Source: JAODBJ01 sp963782465
GTDB taxonomy: Bacteria; Actinomycetota; Acidimicrobiia; IMCC26256; PALSA-610
NCBI GenBank assembly: GCA_963782465.1
Contig: CAWAJR010000005.1
Coordinates: 372,001-436,000, forward strand
DNA length: 64,000 bases
Direction: 5' to 3'
Positions 1-8,440 of the stretch are shown here, one piece after another. The notes beneath the pieces were generated by a model. That model saw only the letters and a list, made by a program, of their open reading frames with translations, did not search any database and had not been told where the DNA came from. The position numbers and the translations under genes are program-made. Position 1 is the stretch's first letter; the number at the start of each line of letters is the position of its first letter.

Positions 1-368
1 CCGGGAGCGCGCCCGACGCCAACCTCATCCCGGTGCCGAAGGTGGTCTCGGACACGGCCATGGACGCGGCCGCGTGCATCGGGTGCGGGGCATGCGTCGC
101 CGCCTGCCCGAACGGTGCGGCGCATCTCTTCACCGCCGCGAAGCTGCAACACCTCAACCTGATGCCCCAGGGCCAGGCGGAGCGGTGGGAACGCACGCTG
201 GCGATGGTCGACACGATGGAGTCGTATTTCGGGTCGTGCACCATGCACGGCGAGTGCGAGGCCGCGTGCCCGAAAGAGATCAGCATCGACTTCATCGCCC
301 TGCTCAACCGCGACTACGCGAAGGCGCAGACCAAGCAGCGCCGCCTCGTCGGCCAGACCTTCCCGTAA
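1..368 (+). CDS. sdhB: Succinate dehydrogenase/fumarate reductase iron-sulfur subunit, 3' part only
   Basis: The gene enters from the left edge already in frame (first whole codon at base 3), so only about 121 C-terminal residues are visible. They carry the complex II iron-sulfur signature: a ferredoxin-type motif CIGCGACVAACP and, about 65 residues later, CTMHGECEAACPKEI, which supplies the ligands of the remaining cluster. In this family the subunit passes electrons from the flavoprotein SdhA to the membrane quinone site. The N-terminal 2Fe-2S domain lies outside the window. Fumarate reductase FrdB is the alternative; the aerobic TCA genes elsewhere in the window favour SdhB. The TAA stop lies four bases before a strong hairpin that probably ends the transcript. 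Confidence 0.85.
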   Translation, partial: GSAPDANLIPVPKVVSDTAMDAAACIGCGACVAACPNGAAHLFTAAKLQHLNLMPQGQAERWERTLAMVDTMESYFGSCTMHGECEAACPKEISIDFIALLNRDYAKAQTKQRRLVGQTFP

Positions 369-372
369 AACC

Positions 373-419
373 GACGGGCGTCGATAGCTATCGCTATGCG
401 ATAGCTATCGACGCCCGTC
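373..419. repeat. GATAGCTATC-type hairpin repeat, copy 1; likely bidirectional terminator
   Basis: Perfect inverted repeat with 22-bp arms (373-394 and 398-419) and a 3-nt TAT loop; the core is GCGTCGATAGCTATCG. It fills the gap between two convergent genes and overlaps the stop codon of the minus-strand methyltransferase by 2 bases. There is no T-tract on either side. Related copies lie at 36173-36219 and 38683-38727. Confidence 0.85.
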
Positions 420-1275
420 AGGGTTTGGTGGCGCTGACGATCCAGACGGCGGCATCGAGCCAGATCGCCTTGCCGTCGTGATGCGGCACGATCGCGAGCG
501 CGATCGCGTCGTGGGCGCGGGCGCGCGTCGAGTCGTCGGCGGTGCGTAACGCAGCCGAGATCGACGGCAGGATCTCCGCCATCTCGTGGGCGACGGATAT
601 TGCGTCGCCGCCGCCGGGCAAGGCCAACTTCGTGGCGTACGGCTGGAACGCGACGTCGGTAAAGCCGGCGCGAGTCAACACGGCACGCGCGTAGTCGGGC
701 TCGGCGAACATCGCACCGCCGGGCTCCCGCGGGCCTGAGGCCGGCGGGATCGGCAGCACCGTCGCCGCGGCCGACGACGGCAGCGAGTTCCAGGCGTTGT
801 ACTCCCGGCCCTGCCAGCACGCAAAGGCGAGCCGACCACCACTGCGAACGGCCGCGCCGATGTGCGCGAAGCCGGCGACAGGGTCGGGAAAGAACATCAC
901 GCCGAACCGGGAGAACACGGCATCGTGGGGCCCGCCGAGGTCGCCCGTGCCGGCGTCGTCCTCCGCGAACCTCGTGTTCGCCAGGCCCGCGGCCGCGGCT
1001 CGATCCGCGGCGAGCTCGAGGAGGGGCGCGGAGAGGTCGACGCCGAGCACACGACCGCCGGGGCCTACGCGGCGGGCGATCTCGAGCGTGGTCGCGCCAG
1101 CCCCGCAACCGATGTCGAGCACCGACTCACCGTTGGCGAGCGCGAGCGCGTCGATCGCGTGCGCACCGAACCCTTCGAACATCGCGTCGATCGCGTCGGC
1201 GTGCGCGACCCAGGTCGCGCCGAGAGCACCGTTCCAGTCGGGGGTGACGTGAGCTTCGGCGCCGGGTGTCGACAT
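418..1275 (-). CDS. Class I SAM-dependent methyltransferase
   Basis: 285 residues. The glycine-rich SAM-binding motif I, VLDIGCGAG, lies at about residues 52-60 and is followed by a UbiE/COQ5-like Rossmann core with an acidic residue ending strand 2 (GVDLS) and the later stretch FSRFGVMFFPDP. The length suits the small-molecule methyltransferases of this superfamily; the substrate cannot be told. The ATG at 1275 was chosen because the family alignment begins just after it and a -10-like TACATT lies 8 nt upstream with no Shine-Dalgarno. Longer upstream readings are low-complexity arginine-rich noise. The stop sits in the shared hairpin with the sdhB-type gene. Confidence 0.8.
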   Translation of the reverse strand: MSTPGAEAHVTPDWNGALGATWVAHADAIDAMFEGFGAHAIDALALANGESVLDIGCGAGATTLEIARRVGPGGRVLGVDLSAPLLELAADRAAAAGLANTRFAEDDAGTGDLGGPHDAVFSRFGVMFFPDPVAGFAHIGAAVRSGGRLAFACWQGREYNAWNSLPSSAAATVLPIPPASGPREPGGAMFAEPDYARAVLTRAGFTDVAFQPYATKLALPGGGDAISVAHEMAEILPSISAALRTADDSTRARAHDAIALAIVPHHDGKAIWLDAAVWIVSATKP

Positions 1276-1398
1276 CAGCGCGGAATGTAGCCGTCGAGCG
1301 GAACGGTAAGAACCGACACCAGGGATGTGAACTCGTGCAGCGATGACGGTCGCGTCGCTTCGTACGGTCTCGTCGTACCCGCGACGAAGGGAAAGACC

Positions 1399-2052
1399 AT
1401 GAAGCTCCGACGCTTGGCGATGGCGATGGTCGTGCTCTGCACGGCCGCACTCGCAGGTGAGGCGCACAGCGCATCCGCGGCAACCGGGAACATCCTCGGC
1501 AATCCGAGCTTCGAAGTCCCGAAGGCCCCGGCGGGCGGCCTCGCCCGGTTCGTGACCGGCTCGACGCTCGGCACGTGCCAGCTGGCGATGCCGGGATCGA
1601 TCGGCTACCAGACGGGCTGCTGGCGCGTGTTCGGCGGCAACGTCGACGTTGTGAACGCGCCGTACTGGTCGGCGAAGGGCGGCAAGCAGTCGCTCGAGCT
1701 CAACGGTGCCGGCGCGGGAGACGTCCTCCAGGTGTATGCCGCGCAGCCCAACACGACCTACCACTTCTCGTTCTGGATGAGCGGCGATCCCGTCTACCCG
1801 GGCACGGTGTCGATGCTCGCGGTGCAGGAACAGTTCGACTCGTCCGGGTCGTACATCATCGGCGGTTCATTGGGTTCGTTCTCCTTCGACACGACCGGCC
1901 ACACGCCGTCGTCGATGGGGTACAAGCACGTCACGACGACGTTCACGACCGGCCCGAACACCCACTGGGTCGACGTCGAGTTGCAGAGCACCACCTTCAA
2001 CGGCAACGCACCGTGGTGGGGGCCCGTCGTCGACAAGGCGACGCTGAACTGA
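1399..2052 (+). CDS. Secreted choice-of-anchor C/DUF642-like protein
   Basis: 217 residues with a clear N-terminal signal peptide: KLRR, then a hydrophobic core ending in an Ala-X-Ala-type site near residue 28. The mature part is a beta-rich lectin-like domain typical of the choice-of-anchor C/DUF642 group, with NILGNPSFEVP at its start, then a WRVFGG..VDVV segment, SLELNG, and YHFSFWMSG. These domains are known from extracellular proteins and probably bind glycans. The ATG at 1399 has a purine-rich GAAGGGAAAG just upstream, and the signal peptide begins immediately after it; an upstream in-frame start would bury the signal sequence. No sortase or PEP-CTERM anchor is visible at the C terminus. 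Confidence 0.75.
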   Translation: MKLRRLAMAMVVLCTAALAGEAHSASAATGNILGNPSFEVPKAPAGGLARFVTGSTLGTCQLAMPGSIGYQTGCWRVFGGNVDVVNAPYWSAKGGKQSLELNGAGAGDVLQVYAAQPNTTYHFSFWMSGDPVYPGTVSMLAVQEQFDSSGSYIIGGSLGSFSFDTTGHTPSSMGYKHVTTTFTTGPNTHWVDVELQSTTFNGNAPWWGPVVDKATLN

Positions 2053-2069
2053 CCGTCGCGGTCGGCGGC

Positions 2070-3215
2070 TCAGGCGAGCGTGGTGTCGAGCGCCTGGCGA
2101 AGGTCGTCGACGAGGTCGTCGCCGGCTTCGATGCCCACCGACAAGCGGACCAAGGCGGGGTCGACCTCGAGCGGCGACCCCGCCGCCGACGCGTGGGTCA
2201 TCCGGGCGGGATGTTCGATCAGCGACTCGACTGCCCCGAGTGATTCGGCCAGGGTGAACAGGCGCGTCCGGCTCACGACATCGAGGGCGGCATCTTCACC
2301 TTCGTACATCGTGAACGACACCATCCCGCCGAAGTCGCGCATCTGGCGTTTCGCAACGGCGTGACCGGGATGTTCGGGGAGGCCCGGGTACAGAACTCGG
2401 GCCACCGCGTCGTGTTCTTGCAGCATGTGGGCGACGGCGTGCGCGTTCTCGCAATGGCGCTCCATACGGAGGGCGAGTGTCTTCACGCCGCGCAACACCA
2501 TGTAGCAGTCGAACGGCGACGGCACCGCGCCCACCGCGTTCTGCAGGAACCCGATCTCGTCGGCGATGGTTTCGTCGTTCACCGCGACGAAACCGCCCAC
2601 GACATCGGAGTGGCCGCCGAGGTACTTGGTCGACGAGTGCACGACCGCGTCGGCACCCAGCGCGAGCGGCTGCTGGAGGTACGGAGTCGCGAACGTGTTG
2701 TCGACGACGACGATCGCGTCGCGCGCGTGCGCCACTTGGGCGATTGCTTCGATGTCGACGACGGTGAGCAGCGGGTTCGTCGGCGTCTCGATCCAGACGA
2801 CGCGCGTTTCGTCGCGCCACTGCGCGTCGAACGCGTCGAGGTCGGTGAGATCGACCGCCGACCACGAGATCCCCGCCGGGTCGTGGACGCGCGCGATCAG
2901 CCGGAACGTGCCGCCGTAGGCATCGTTCCCCATGATCACGTCGTCGCCGGGGCGCAGCCGGCGCAGCAATGCATCTTCGGCCGCGAGACCGCTCGCGAAC
3001 GCGAAGCCGTGCCGCGCTCCCTCCAGCGACGCGACACAGGTCTCGAGCGCGGCGCGGGTCGGGTTGCCGCTACGCGAGTATTCGTAACCGGCGTGGTCGC
3101 CGACTCCGCGTTGCGCGAACGTCGTCGCGAGGCTGATCGGCGGGACGATGGCGCCCGTCGACGGATCGGGGTGCTGGCCGGCGTGGATGGCGCGGGTCTC
3201 GAAGGCGTCGGTCAT
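2070..3215 (-). CDS. metB: Cystathionine gamma-synthase/gamma-lyase (trans-sulfuration PLP enzyme)
   Basis: 381 residues, standard size for the Cys/Met-metabolism PLP family. The PLP-binding lysine is K197 in SSTKYLGGHSD, preceded by VVDNTFATPYLQ, which carries the cofactor-contacting aspartate. The N-terminal TRAIHAGQ..DPSTGAIVPPI and the SRSGNPTR motif are typical of MetB/Cgl. Gamma-synthase (homoserine ester + cysteine to cystathionine) and gamma-lyase (cystathionine to cysteine) cannot be separated by sequence here. The cystathionine beta-synthase gene 7 bp upstream favours use in reverse trans-sulfuration. Start chosen at the ATG at 3215; a longer reading to 3293 runs inside the neighbouring gene. 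Confidence 0.88.
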   Translation of the reverse strand: MTDAFETRAIHAGQHPDPSTGAIVPPISLATTFAQRGVGDHAGYEYSRSGNPTRAALETCVASLEGARHGFAFASGLAAEDALLRRLRPGDDVIMGNDAYGGTFRLIARVHDPAGISWSAVDLTDLDAFDAQWRDETRVVWIETPTNPLLTVVDIEAIAQVAHARDAIVVVDNTFATPYLQQPLALGADAVVHSSTKYLGGHSDVVGGFVAVNDETIADEIGFLQNAVGAVPSPFDCYMVLRGVKTLALRMERHCENAHAVAHMLQEHDAVARVLYPGLPEHPGHAVAKRQMRDFGGMVSFTMYEGEDAALDVVSRTRLFTLAESLGAVESLIEHPARMTHASAAGSPLEVDPALVRLSVGIEAGDDLVDDLRQALDTTLA

Positions 3216-3222
3216 CGCGGTC

Positions 3223-4629
3223 TCAGTCGGGGGTACGGGTGGCCATGAACGCGAGGACGTCGGACCGGGTGACGACACCGATCGGGTGGCCACCCTCGAG
3301 CACGAGCACCGCCGGGCCCTGGTCGAGGCAGGCGACGACCCGGTTCACGGGTTCCCCGACGCCGATCATCGGCATCGTCGGCGTCATGATGTCGCTCACC
3401 GGCCGGTCGAGGACGCCCTGGTCGCGGTACGCGCGGTCCATCAGTTCGAGTTCGTGTACGGCACCGATCACTTCTTTCGCGGCGAGCGGTTCGTCGGTCG
3501 TGACGCTCACGATCAGCTGCGACACACCGGTTTCGTGCATCAACCCGATGGCGCGCCGTACGGGTTGGTCGGGGGTGATCAGTACGAGCGCGGGCGTCGC
3601 GCCGGCTTTCGCCGCGATGACGTCGCCGGCGGTGAGACCGTCGGAGCGCAGGAACCCCATGTCGAACATCCACTGGTCGTCGTAGATCTTCGAGAGGTAG
3701 TTGCGGCCGGAGTCGGGCAGCAGCACGACGACGACGTCGCCGGCACTGAGGTCGCGACCAATTTCGAGTGCGGCTTTCACCGCCGTTCCGCATGACCCGC
3801 CGATCAGCAGGCCTTCTTCGCGCGTGACACGACGAGCGGTGAGGAACGCGTCGGCGTCGCTCACCATCACGACGCGGTCGACGATGCTCGGGTCGAACGT
3901 GGTGGGCCAGAAGTCTTCGCCCACCCCTTCGGTGAGGTAGGGACGCCCGCTCCCGCCCGAGAACACGGATCCCTCCGGGTCGGCGCCGATGATCTGCACG
4001 GCGGGGTTCTCGCGCTTCAACGCGCGCCCGACGCCGGTGATCGTTCCGCCGGTCCCGATGCCGGCGACGAAGTGGGTGACCCGGCCCGCGGTCTGGCGCC
4101 AGATCTCCGGGCCCGTCGTCTGCTCGTGCGCGGCCGGGTTCGCCTGGTTGGAGTACTGGTCGGGGCGGAACGCGCCCGGCGTTTCGCGTACCAACCGCTC
4201 GGCGGTCGAGTAGTACGAACGAGGGTCTTCCGGCGGGACCGCCGTGGGGCACACCACGACCTCCGCGCCGTAGGAGCGGAGCAACGACACCTTCTCGTCG
4301 CTCATCTTGTCGCTCATCACGAAGATGCAGTGGTACCCGCGTTGCGCCGCGACGATCGCGAGGCCCGCACCGGTGTTGCCCGACGTCGGTTCGACGATCG
4401 TGCCGCCCGGTTGTAACAGCCCGTCTTTCTCGGCTGCGTCGATCATCGCGATGGCGACGCGGTCCTTGACGCTGCCGCCGGGGTTGGTGAGTTCCACCTT
4501 GGCGAGCAGATCGCACCGCAACCCTTCGGCCGCCGCGAGCTTGCCCAGCCGCACGAGGGGTGTGTTGCCCACCAGTTCGAGGACCGATCCGGCCACGTCC
4601 ATCGCGGCGGGATGCAGGTCGTCGGCCAC
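3223..4629 (-). CDS. cbs: Cystathionine beta-synthase
   Basis: 468 residues. The N-terminal 340 form a fold-type II PLP enzyme: LELVGNTPLVRL, the PLP lysine K55 in NPGGSVKDR, PTSGNTG, and the phosphate-binding GIGTGGT loop near residue 190. The C-terminal 120 residues are a pair of CBS domains (ending IGVVTRSDVLAFM), the regulatory module seen in full-length cystathionine beta-synthases. The enzyme condenses serine and homocysteine to cystathionine. GTG start at 4629; a TAGCGT hexamer ends exactly 6 nt before it, overlapping the xylB stop codon, so cbs probably has its own leaderless promoter in addition to read-through from xylB. It lies 7 bp upstream of the metB/cgl gene. Confidence 0.9.
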   Translation of the reverse strand: MADDLHPAAMDVAGSVLELVGNTPLVRLGKLAAAEGLRCDLLAKVELTNPGGSVKDRVAIAMIDAAEKDGLLQPGGTIVEPTSGNTGAGLAIVAAQRGYHCIFVMSDKMSDEKVSLLRSYGAEVVVCPTAVPPEDPRSYYSTAERLVRETPGAFRPDQYSNQANPAAHEQTTGPEIWRQTAGRVTHFVAGIGTGGTITGVGRALKRENPAVQIIGADPEGSVFSGGSGRPYLTEGVGEDFWPTTFDPSIVDRVVMVSDADAFLTARRVTREEGLLIGGSCGTAVKAALEIGRDLSAGDVVVVLLPDSGRNYLSKIYDDQWMFDMGFLRSDGLTAGDVIAAKAGATPALVLITPDQPVRRAIGLMHETGVSQLIVSVTTDEPLAAKEVIGAVHELELMDRAYRDQGVLDRPVSDIMTPTMPMIGVGEPVNRVVACLDQGPAVLVLEGGHPIGVVTRSDVLAFMATRTPD

Positions 4630-4635
4630 GTTTCG

Positions 4636-4641
4636 ACGCTA
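4636..4641 (-). promoter_or_regulatory. -10 hexamer TAGCGT of cbs, leaderless
   Basis: Read on the minus strand, TAGCGT lies 6 nt before the cbs GTG (4629) and there is no Shine-Dalgarno. The TAG of the hexamer is also the xylB stop codon. A transcript starting 6-7 nt after the hexamer would begin at the GTG itself. Confidence 0.55.
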
Positions 4642-6045
4642 GCCCCGCGCCGCGGCGTACGCCGAGCGAATCGCGGCCCGATCAACCGAATTCGCCGGAA
4701 CGACCTCCATCTGTGTTTCGCCGAACCACTCGCGGGCCACCGCTGCGGGTGGCCGGCCGGCGAACGCGGCGGCGGCTTGCACGCACGCACCCGCCGCGAC
4801 GTGCTCGTTGCCGGCCGGCACCGACACCACCCGCCCGCTCAGGTCGGCGAGCACCTGCGGGTAGGCACGAGCGCGGGCGCCGCCGCCCACGACGACCAGG
4901 CGGCCCGACGTGCTCGCGGCCACCCCGGCTCGTTCGAGCGCATCGATGGCATCGAGCAGCCCGCACACGACACCTTCGAACGCAGCCCGGGCCACCTGCG
5001 CGCGCGAGACGTCGGAACGCAAGCCCCGGACCGAACCCGTCGCGTCCGGACGGTTCGGTGTGCGTTCACCGTCGAAGTACGGGACGAGCACCACGCCACC
5101 GGCGCCCGGCGCCTCGCCCAACGCGAGTTCGTCGAGCTCCTCGTGGCTCGCGCCGAGCACGCGGCCGATGGCGTCGGTGACCTTCGTCGCGTTGAGCGTG
5201 CACACCAGCGGTAGGAATCGCCCGGTCGCGTCGGCGAAACCGGCGACCGCGCCGGTCGGGTCGGCGGTTGGGTGCTCCGAGACGGCGAACGCGGTTCCCG
5301 AGGTGCCGATCGACACCGCGATGTCGCCGGGCGCGAGCGCGATGCCGAGCGCGGCGGCCATGTTGTCGCCGGTACCGGCGGCGACGATCGACGCGCCGTC
5401 GAGCGCGGGGCGATGGTCGGCCGGTCCGAGCACTTCGGGGAGCGCGTGTTCCCAATCGGTTTCGCCGTCGACGACCCGTAACAGGTCGAGCCGGTACTCG
5501 TCGTCGCGAGCGGAGTAGTAGCCGGTACCGGACGCGTCGCCACGATCGGTGACGAACTCGCCGGTGAGGCGGTACGTGAGGTAGTCGTGCGGGAGCAGCA
5601 CGTGGGCGATCCGGGCGAACGCGTCCGGTTCCTTGCGGTGCAACCACGACAGTTTGGTGATCGTCACCGCGGCGACCGGCACCACGCCGCACGCATCCGC
5701 CCACGCCTGCGGGCCGCCGAGTTGTTCGACCAACCACGCGGCGTCGGCGGCCGACTCGGTGTCGTTCCACAACTTCGCGTCACGGACCGGTTCGCCGCTC
5801 GCGTCGAGCACGACCATCCCGTGCTGCTGGCCGGCGACGGCGACGGCGGCGACAACCGGGTCGCCCGCTTCGGCCCGTGCCGCCTCGAACGCGTGCCACC
5901 ACGCGCGGGGGTCCTGCTCGCTGCGCGGTGGCGTCGTTGCCGGGTGCGGCGCGCGGCCCGCGGCGACGAGCGCACCCGTGGCCGCGTCGCGCACTTCGAC
6001 TTTCGTCGACTGCGTCGACGAGTCGACGCCCATGACGAGCGGCAT
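4639..6045 (-). CDS. xylB: Xylulokinase (FGGY carbohydrate kinase)
   Basis: 468 residues, normal for xylulokinase. The N-terminal ATPase motif MGVDSSTQSTK, the substrate-region motif GQQHGMVVLD, LWNDTES, the conserved GTGDNMA..LG region, ADP-binding SIGTSGT, and the C-terminal phosphate-binding GGGARARAYPQ are all present and match XylB better than glycerol kinase. The enzyme phosphorylates D-xylulose at O5 for entry into the pentose phosphate pathway. No xylose isomerase or sugar transporter is adjacent; downstream are cbs and metB, an odd partnership. The start codon lies 22 bp from that of the divergent SMP-30 gene, and each has its own TANNNT hexamer 6 nt before the start. Confidence 0.87.
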   Translation of the reverse strand: MPLVMGVDSSTQSTKVEVRDAATGALVAAGRAPHPATTPPRSEQDPRAWWHAFEAARAEAGDPVVAAVAVAGQQHGMVVLDASGEPVRDAKLWNDTESAADAAWLVEQLGGPQAWADACGVVPVAAVTITKLSWLHRKEPDAFARIAHVLLPHDYLTYRLTGEFVTDRGDASGTGYYSARDDEYRLDLLRVVDGETDWEHALPEVLGPADHRPALDGASIVAAGTGDNMAAALGIALAPGDIAVSIGTSGTAFAVSEHPTADPTGAVAGFADATGRFLPLVCTLNATKVTDAIGRVLGASHEELDELALGEAPGAGGVVLVPYFDGERTPNRPDATGSVRGLRSDVSRAQVARAAFEGVVCGLLDAIDALERAGVAASTSGRLVVVGGGARARAYPQVLADLSGRVVSVPAGNEHVAAGACVQAAAAFAGRPPAAVAREWFGETQMEVVPANSVDRAAIRSAYAAARG

Positions 6046-6051
6046 GGCCGC

Positions 6052-6061
6052 AACGTAGCGT
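6052..6061. promoter_or_regulatory. Two overlapping divergent -10 hexamers (xylB and SMP-30 gene)
   Basis: Minus strand TACGTT (6052-6057) ends 6 nt before the xylB ATG; plus strand TAGCGT (6056-6061) ends 6 nt before the SMP-30 ATG. The hexamers share two bases. Neither gene has a Shine-Dalgarno, so both mRNAs are probably leaderless and the two polymerases would exclude each other. Confidence 0.55.
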
Positions 6062-6067
6062 GCGGCG

Positions 6068-6916
6068 ATGACGCCGGGAACGCAATGGGAGACGCTCGCG
6101 ACGGGCTACGGCCTCGTCGAAGGGCCGACGGTCGACGACCGTGGCGGCCTCTACTTCAGCGACGTGCTCGGCGGCGGCGTATACCGCCTCGACCTGGAGG
6201 GCAGCGGATCGATCGAGACGGTCGTGCCCAAGCGACGCGGGATCGGTGGCCTGGCGTTGCACGCCGACAACGGCGTGGTGTGCTCGGGGCGCGACATCGT
6301 GCACGTGCGCGACGGCGTGACGCGCGTCCTGTACGCGATCGACGACCTACCGGGCTGGAACGACATCTGCACCGACGCGCAGGGTCGTATCTACGCGGGC
6401 GCGTTGCGCTTCGCCGTCTTCGACCGCGATGCAGAGGTGGTGCCGGGCGAGGCGTGGCGCATCGATCGAGCGGGTGAGGCGACTTGTCTGTACGGCGACG
6501 TCGTGCACGCGAACGGCATCGCGCTCGCGCCCGACGAACGGCGCATCTATCACTCCGACACCCGATCCAACCGTGTGCTCGTACACGATCTCGTCGATGA
6601 CCGTGCCGTCGCGTCACCGCCGATCGACGTCGCCCCCTACGGGAGCCCCGACGGTCTCGCCGTCGACAGTGACGGTTGCGTTTGGGTCGCGGTACTCGGT
6701 GGGTTCGGTGTCGCTCGGTTCACGCCGGAAGGCACGCTCGATCAGCGCCTCGAAGTGCCGTCGACGTTCGTCACCAGCGTGTGCTTCGGCGGCGCGGACC
6801 GTCGCGACCTCTACGTCACGACGGCCGACAATACGGACGACGCGCTGCGGCGCGGCAGCGTGTTCCGCACCCGGGTCGGCGCGGCCGGTGGCCCCGTGCA
6901 CCCGGTGCGCATCTGA
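6068..6916 (+). CDS. SMP-30/gluconolactonase-family beta-propeller protein
   Basis: 282 residues with the six-bladed propeller pattern of the SMP-30/LRE family: LVEGPTVDDRGGLYFSDV (metal-binding Glu), DLPGWNDICTDAQGRIYAG, HANGIALAPDERRIYHSDT (metal-binding Asn), and SPDGLAVDSDGCVWVA (metal-binding Asp). Family members hydrolyse sugar lactones. Sharing a divergent promoter with xylB suggests a role in pentose catabolism, for example xylono- or arabinonolactone hydrolysis, but that is inference from context. No signal peptide, so cytoplasmic. Confidence 0.82.
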   Translation: MTPGTQWETLATGYGLVEGPTVDDRGGLYFSDVLGGGVYRLDLEGSGSIETVVPKRRGIGGLALHADNGVVCSGRDIVHVRDGVTRVLYAIDDLPGWNDICTDAQGRIYAGALRFAVFDRDAEVVPGEAWRIDRAGEATCLYGDVVHANGIALAPDERRIYHSDTRSNRVLVHDLVDDRAVASPPIDVAPYGSPDGLAVDSDGCVWVAVLGGFGVARFTPEGTLDQRLEVPSTFVTSVCFGGADRRDLYVTTADNTDDALRRGSVFRTRVGAAGGPVHPVRI

Positions 6917-6930
6917 GTTCCGTCCCATCT

Positions 6931-7914
6931 TCAGCCGACCGCCTTCGCCACGACCTCGCCCGCGTGTGCGACCGCTTCGAGGCTCCAACCGTCGGCCGGC
7001 ATGTTGAACACGACACCGTCGAGACCGAGGTCGAGCAGGGCACGAACCTGCTCGCCCACGGTGTCGGGGTCGCCGACCACGAAACGGGCCGACAGTTGCG
7101 CCTGGAACTCGGGCGGCAGCGTGTCCCACTGGAACCCGCGCGCCGCCAGCAGCGCGTCGCGCTTGGCGACCGCGCCTTCCATCGTGTCGGCGAGCATCAG
7201 CGAACCGAGCGGGGTCTTGTTGATCGACGCGGGGTCGCGACCGACCGCGGCGCAGTGGGCCGCGAGCGCGTCGAGCTTGCGGGGCAACTCGTCGAAGCCG
7301 GAGTTGCAGTTCCACATGTCGGCGTACTGCGCTACGAGCCGCGCGGTGCGCTTCTCGCCCTGGCCACCGATCATGATCGGCGGCCCACCGGCGCGCACCG
7401 GCGGCGGCGAGTTCAACGCCGATTCTGTGTGGAAGTGCTGCCCGTTGAACGTCGGACGCTCGTCGCGGAACATCGCTCGACAGATCTGCACCGCCTCTTC
7501 GAGCATGTCGAGCCGCGCCCCGGCAGGAGGGAACTCGACGCCGAGCCCACGGTGTTCCTCCTCGAACCAGGCGGCGCCGATCCCGAGGAACGCGCGTCCC
7601 TTCGACACGACGTCGAGGGTTGTGACGATCTTGGCCAGGATCGCCGGGTTCCGGTAGGTCACACCCGTGACCAGCGTGCCGAGCAGGAGGCGCTCGGTCC
7701 GGGCGGCGAGCGCACCGAGCAGCGTGTACGACTCGAGCATCTCGAGCTCGGGTGCACCGATGAGCGGGAGTTGGTAGAAGTGGTCCATCACCATCACGGC
7801 GTCGAAACCGGCGTCTTCTGCCGTGGTGGTGATCGCGGCGACGCGTTCGAACAAGGTGGCGGGAGTGATGCCCGGGTACGTGAAGTTGGGGATCTGCAGT
7901 CCGGCTTTGATCAT
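6931..7914 (-). CDS. LLM-class F420-dependent oxidoreductase
   Basis: 327 residues with the luciferase-like TIM-barrel pattern: LQIPNFTYPG at the N terminus, DAVMVMDHFYQLP, LLGTLVTGVTYRNPAILAKIVTTLDVVSKGR split over the cofactor-binding strands, and GAAWFEEEH. This is the layout of actinobacterial F420-dependent oxidoreductases; FMN-dependent members are the alternative. Substrate unknown. It is divergent from a MarR regulator, with a perfect palindrome between the two genes, so it is probably repressed by that regulator and induced by a small aromatic or toxic ligand (inference). Confidence 0.82.
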   Translation of the reverse strand: MIKAGLQIPNFTYPGITPATLFERVAAITTTAEDAGFDAVMVMDHFYQLPLIGAPELEMLESYTLLGALAARTERLLLGTLVTGVTYRNPAILAKIVTTLDVVSKGRAFLGIGAAWFEEEHRGLGVEFPPAGARLDMLEEAVQICRAMFRDERPTFNGQHFHTESALNSPPPVRAGGPPIMIGGQGEKRTARLVAQYADMWNCNSGFDELPRKLDALAAHCAAVGRDPASINKTPLGSLMLADTMEGAVAKRDALLAARGFQWDTLPPEFQAQLSARFVVGDPDTVGEQVRALLDLGLDGVVFNMPADGWSLEAVAHAGEVVAKAVG

Positions 7915-7948
7915 CGGGTACCCCGATCGCTAGATCATCGGATTCACA

Positions 7949-7971
7949 GATCATAGGTGAATTCTATGATC
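7949..7971. promoter_or_regulatory. Palindromic operator between LLM oxidoreductase and marR
   Basis: Perfect 8-bp arms GATCATAG (7949-7956) and CTATGATC (7964-7971) around a 7-nt spacer; size and symmetry fit a MarR dimer. It lies in the divergent intergenic region and covers an upstream in-frame GTG at 7957, which argues for the later marR start. Confidence 0.65.
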
Positions 7972-8001
7972 GATGTGTGCGACAATAACCCGCGAGGGAC
8001 G

Positions 8002-8430
8002 ATGGGACAACCAAAAGAATCGCTCACCTACCTACTGCAGAAGGCGGCCAAGCGATCACTGGTCGCGCTCGAGCACGCGCTCGCCGACCTCGATCTCTCG
8101 GCGCGCCAGTTCCTGCTGCTGGCGCTGGTCGAGGACCATCAGGACCTGTCGCAACAGGACCTCGCGGCGAAGCTGGGCGTCGACCCCACCGTCGTGGTGA
8201 AGCTGGTCGACCAACTCGAAGCCCGCGACGTGCTCACGCGCACCCGCGCCGCCGACGACCGTCGCCAGCACCGTCTCGCCCTCACCGGCAGCGGGCGCGT
8301 CCTCCTGAAGGAGGCTGCCGCCCGCCAGCACCGGGCGGAGCGCGACTTCACCCGCGCCCTCGGGACGCGCCGTGCCGATCTCGTCGCCCTGCTCGCCGAG
8401 GCCCTCGAAGGTCGCCCCGAGCCCGCCTGA
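8002..8430 (+). CDS. MarR-family transcriptional regulator
   Basis: 142 residues, normal for MarR. The winged helix-turn-helix reads LSQQDLAAKLGVDPTVVVKLVDQLEARDVLTRTRAADDRRQHRLALT, with the helix-turn-helix, the wing and its DDRR motif in the expected order (about residues 50-95). Flanking helices form the dimer interface. The ATG at 8002 was preferred over GTG 7957 and ATG 7966 because a GAGGGA ribosome-binding sequence lies just upstream and the earlier starts fall in the palindromic operator. It probably represses itself and the divergent oxidoreductase gene. Confidence 0.83.
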   Translation: MGQPKESLTYLLQKAAKRSLVALEHALADLDLSARQFLLLALVEDHQDLSQQDLAAKLGVDPTVVVKLVDQLEARDVLTRTRAADDRRQHRLALTGSGRVLLKEAAARQHRAERDFTRALGTRRADLVALLAEALEGRPEPA

Positions 8431-8440
8431 ACCCCTCCCT

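Noticed and set aside
373..419. CRISPR or insertion-sequence end
   Set aside because: Only three dispersed copies, no regular spacers and no transposase; position after stop codons fits terminators or REP-like elements better.
2051..2063. Small GACCG/CGGTC hairpin between convergent stop codons
   Set aside because: Only a 5-bp stem; expected by chance in such GC-rich DNA.
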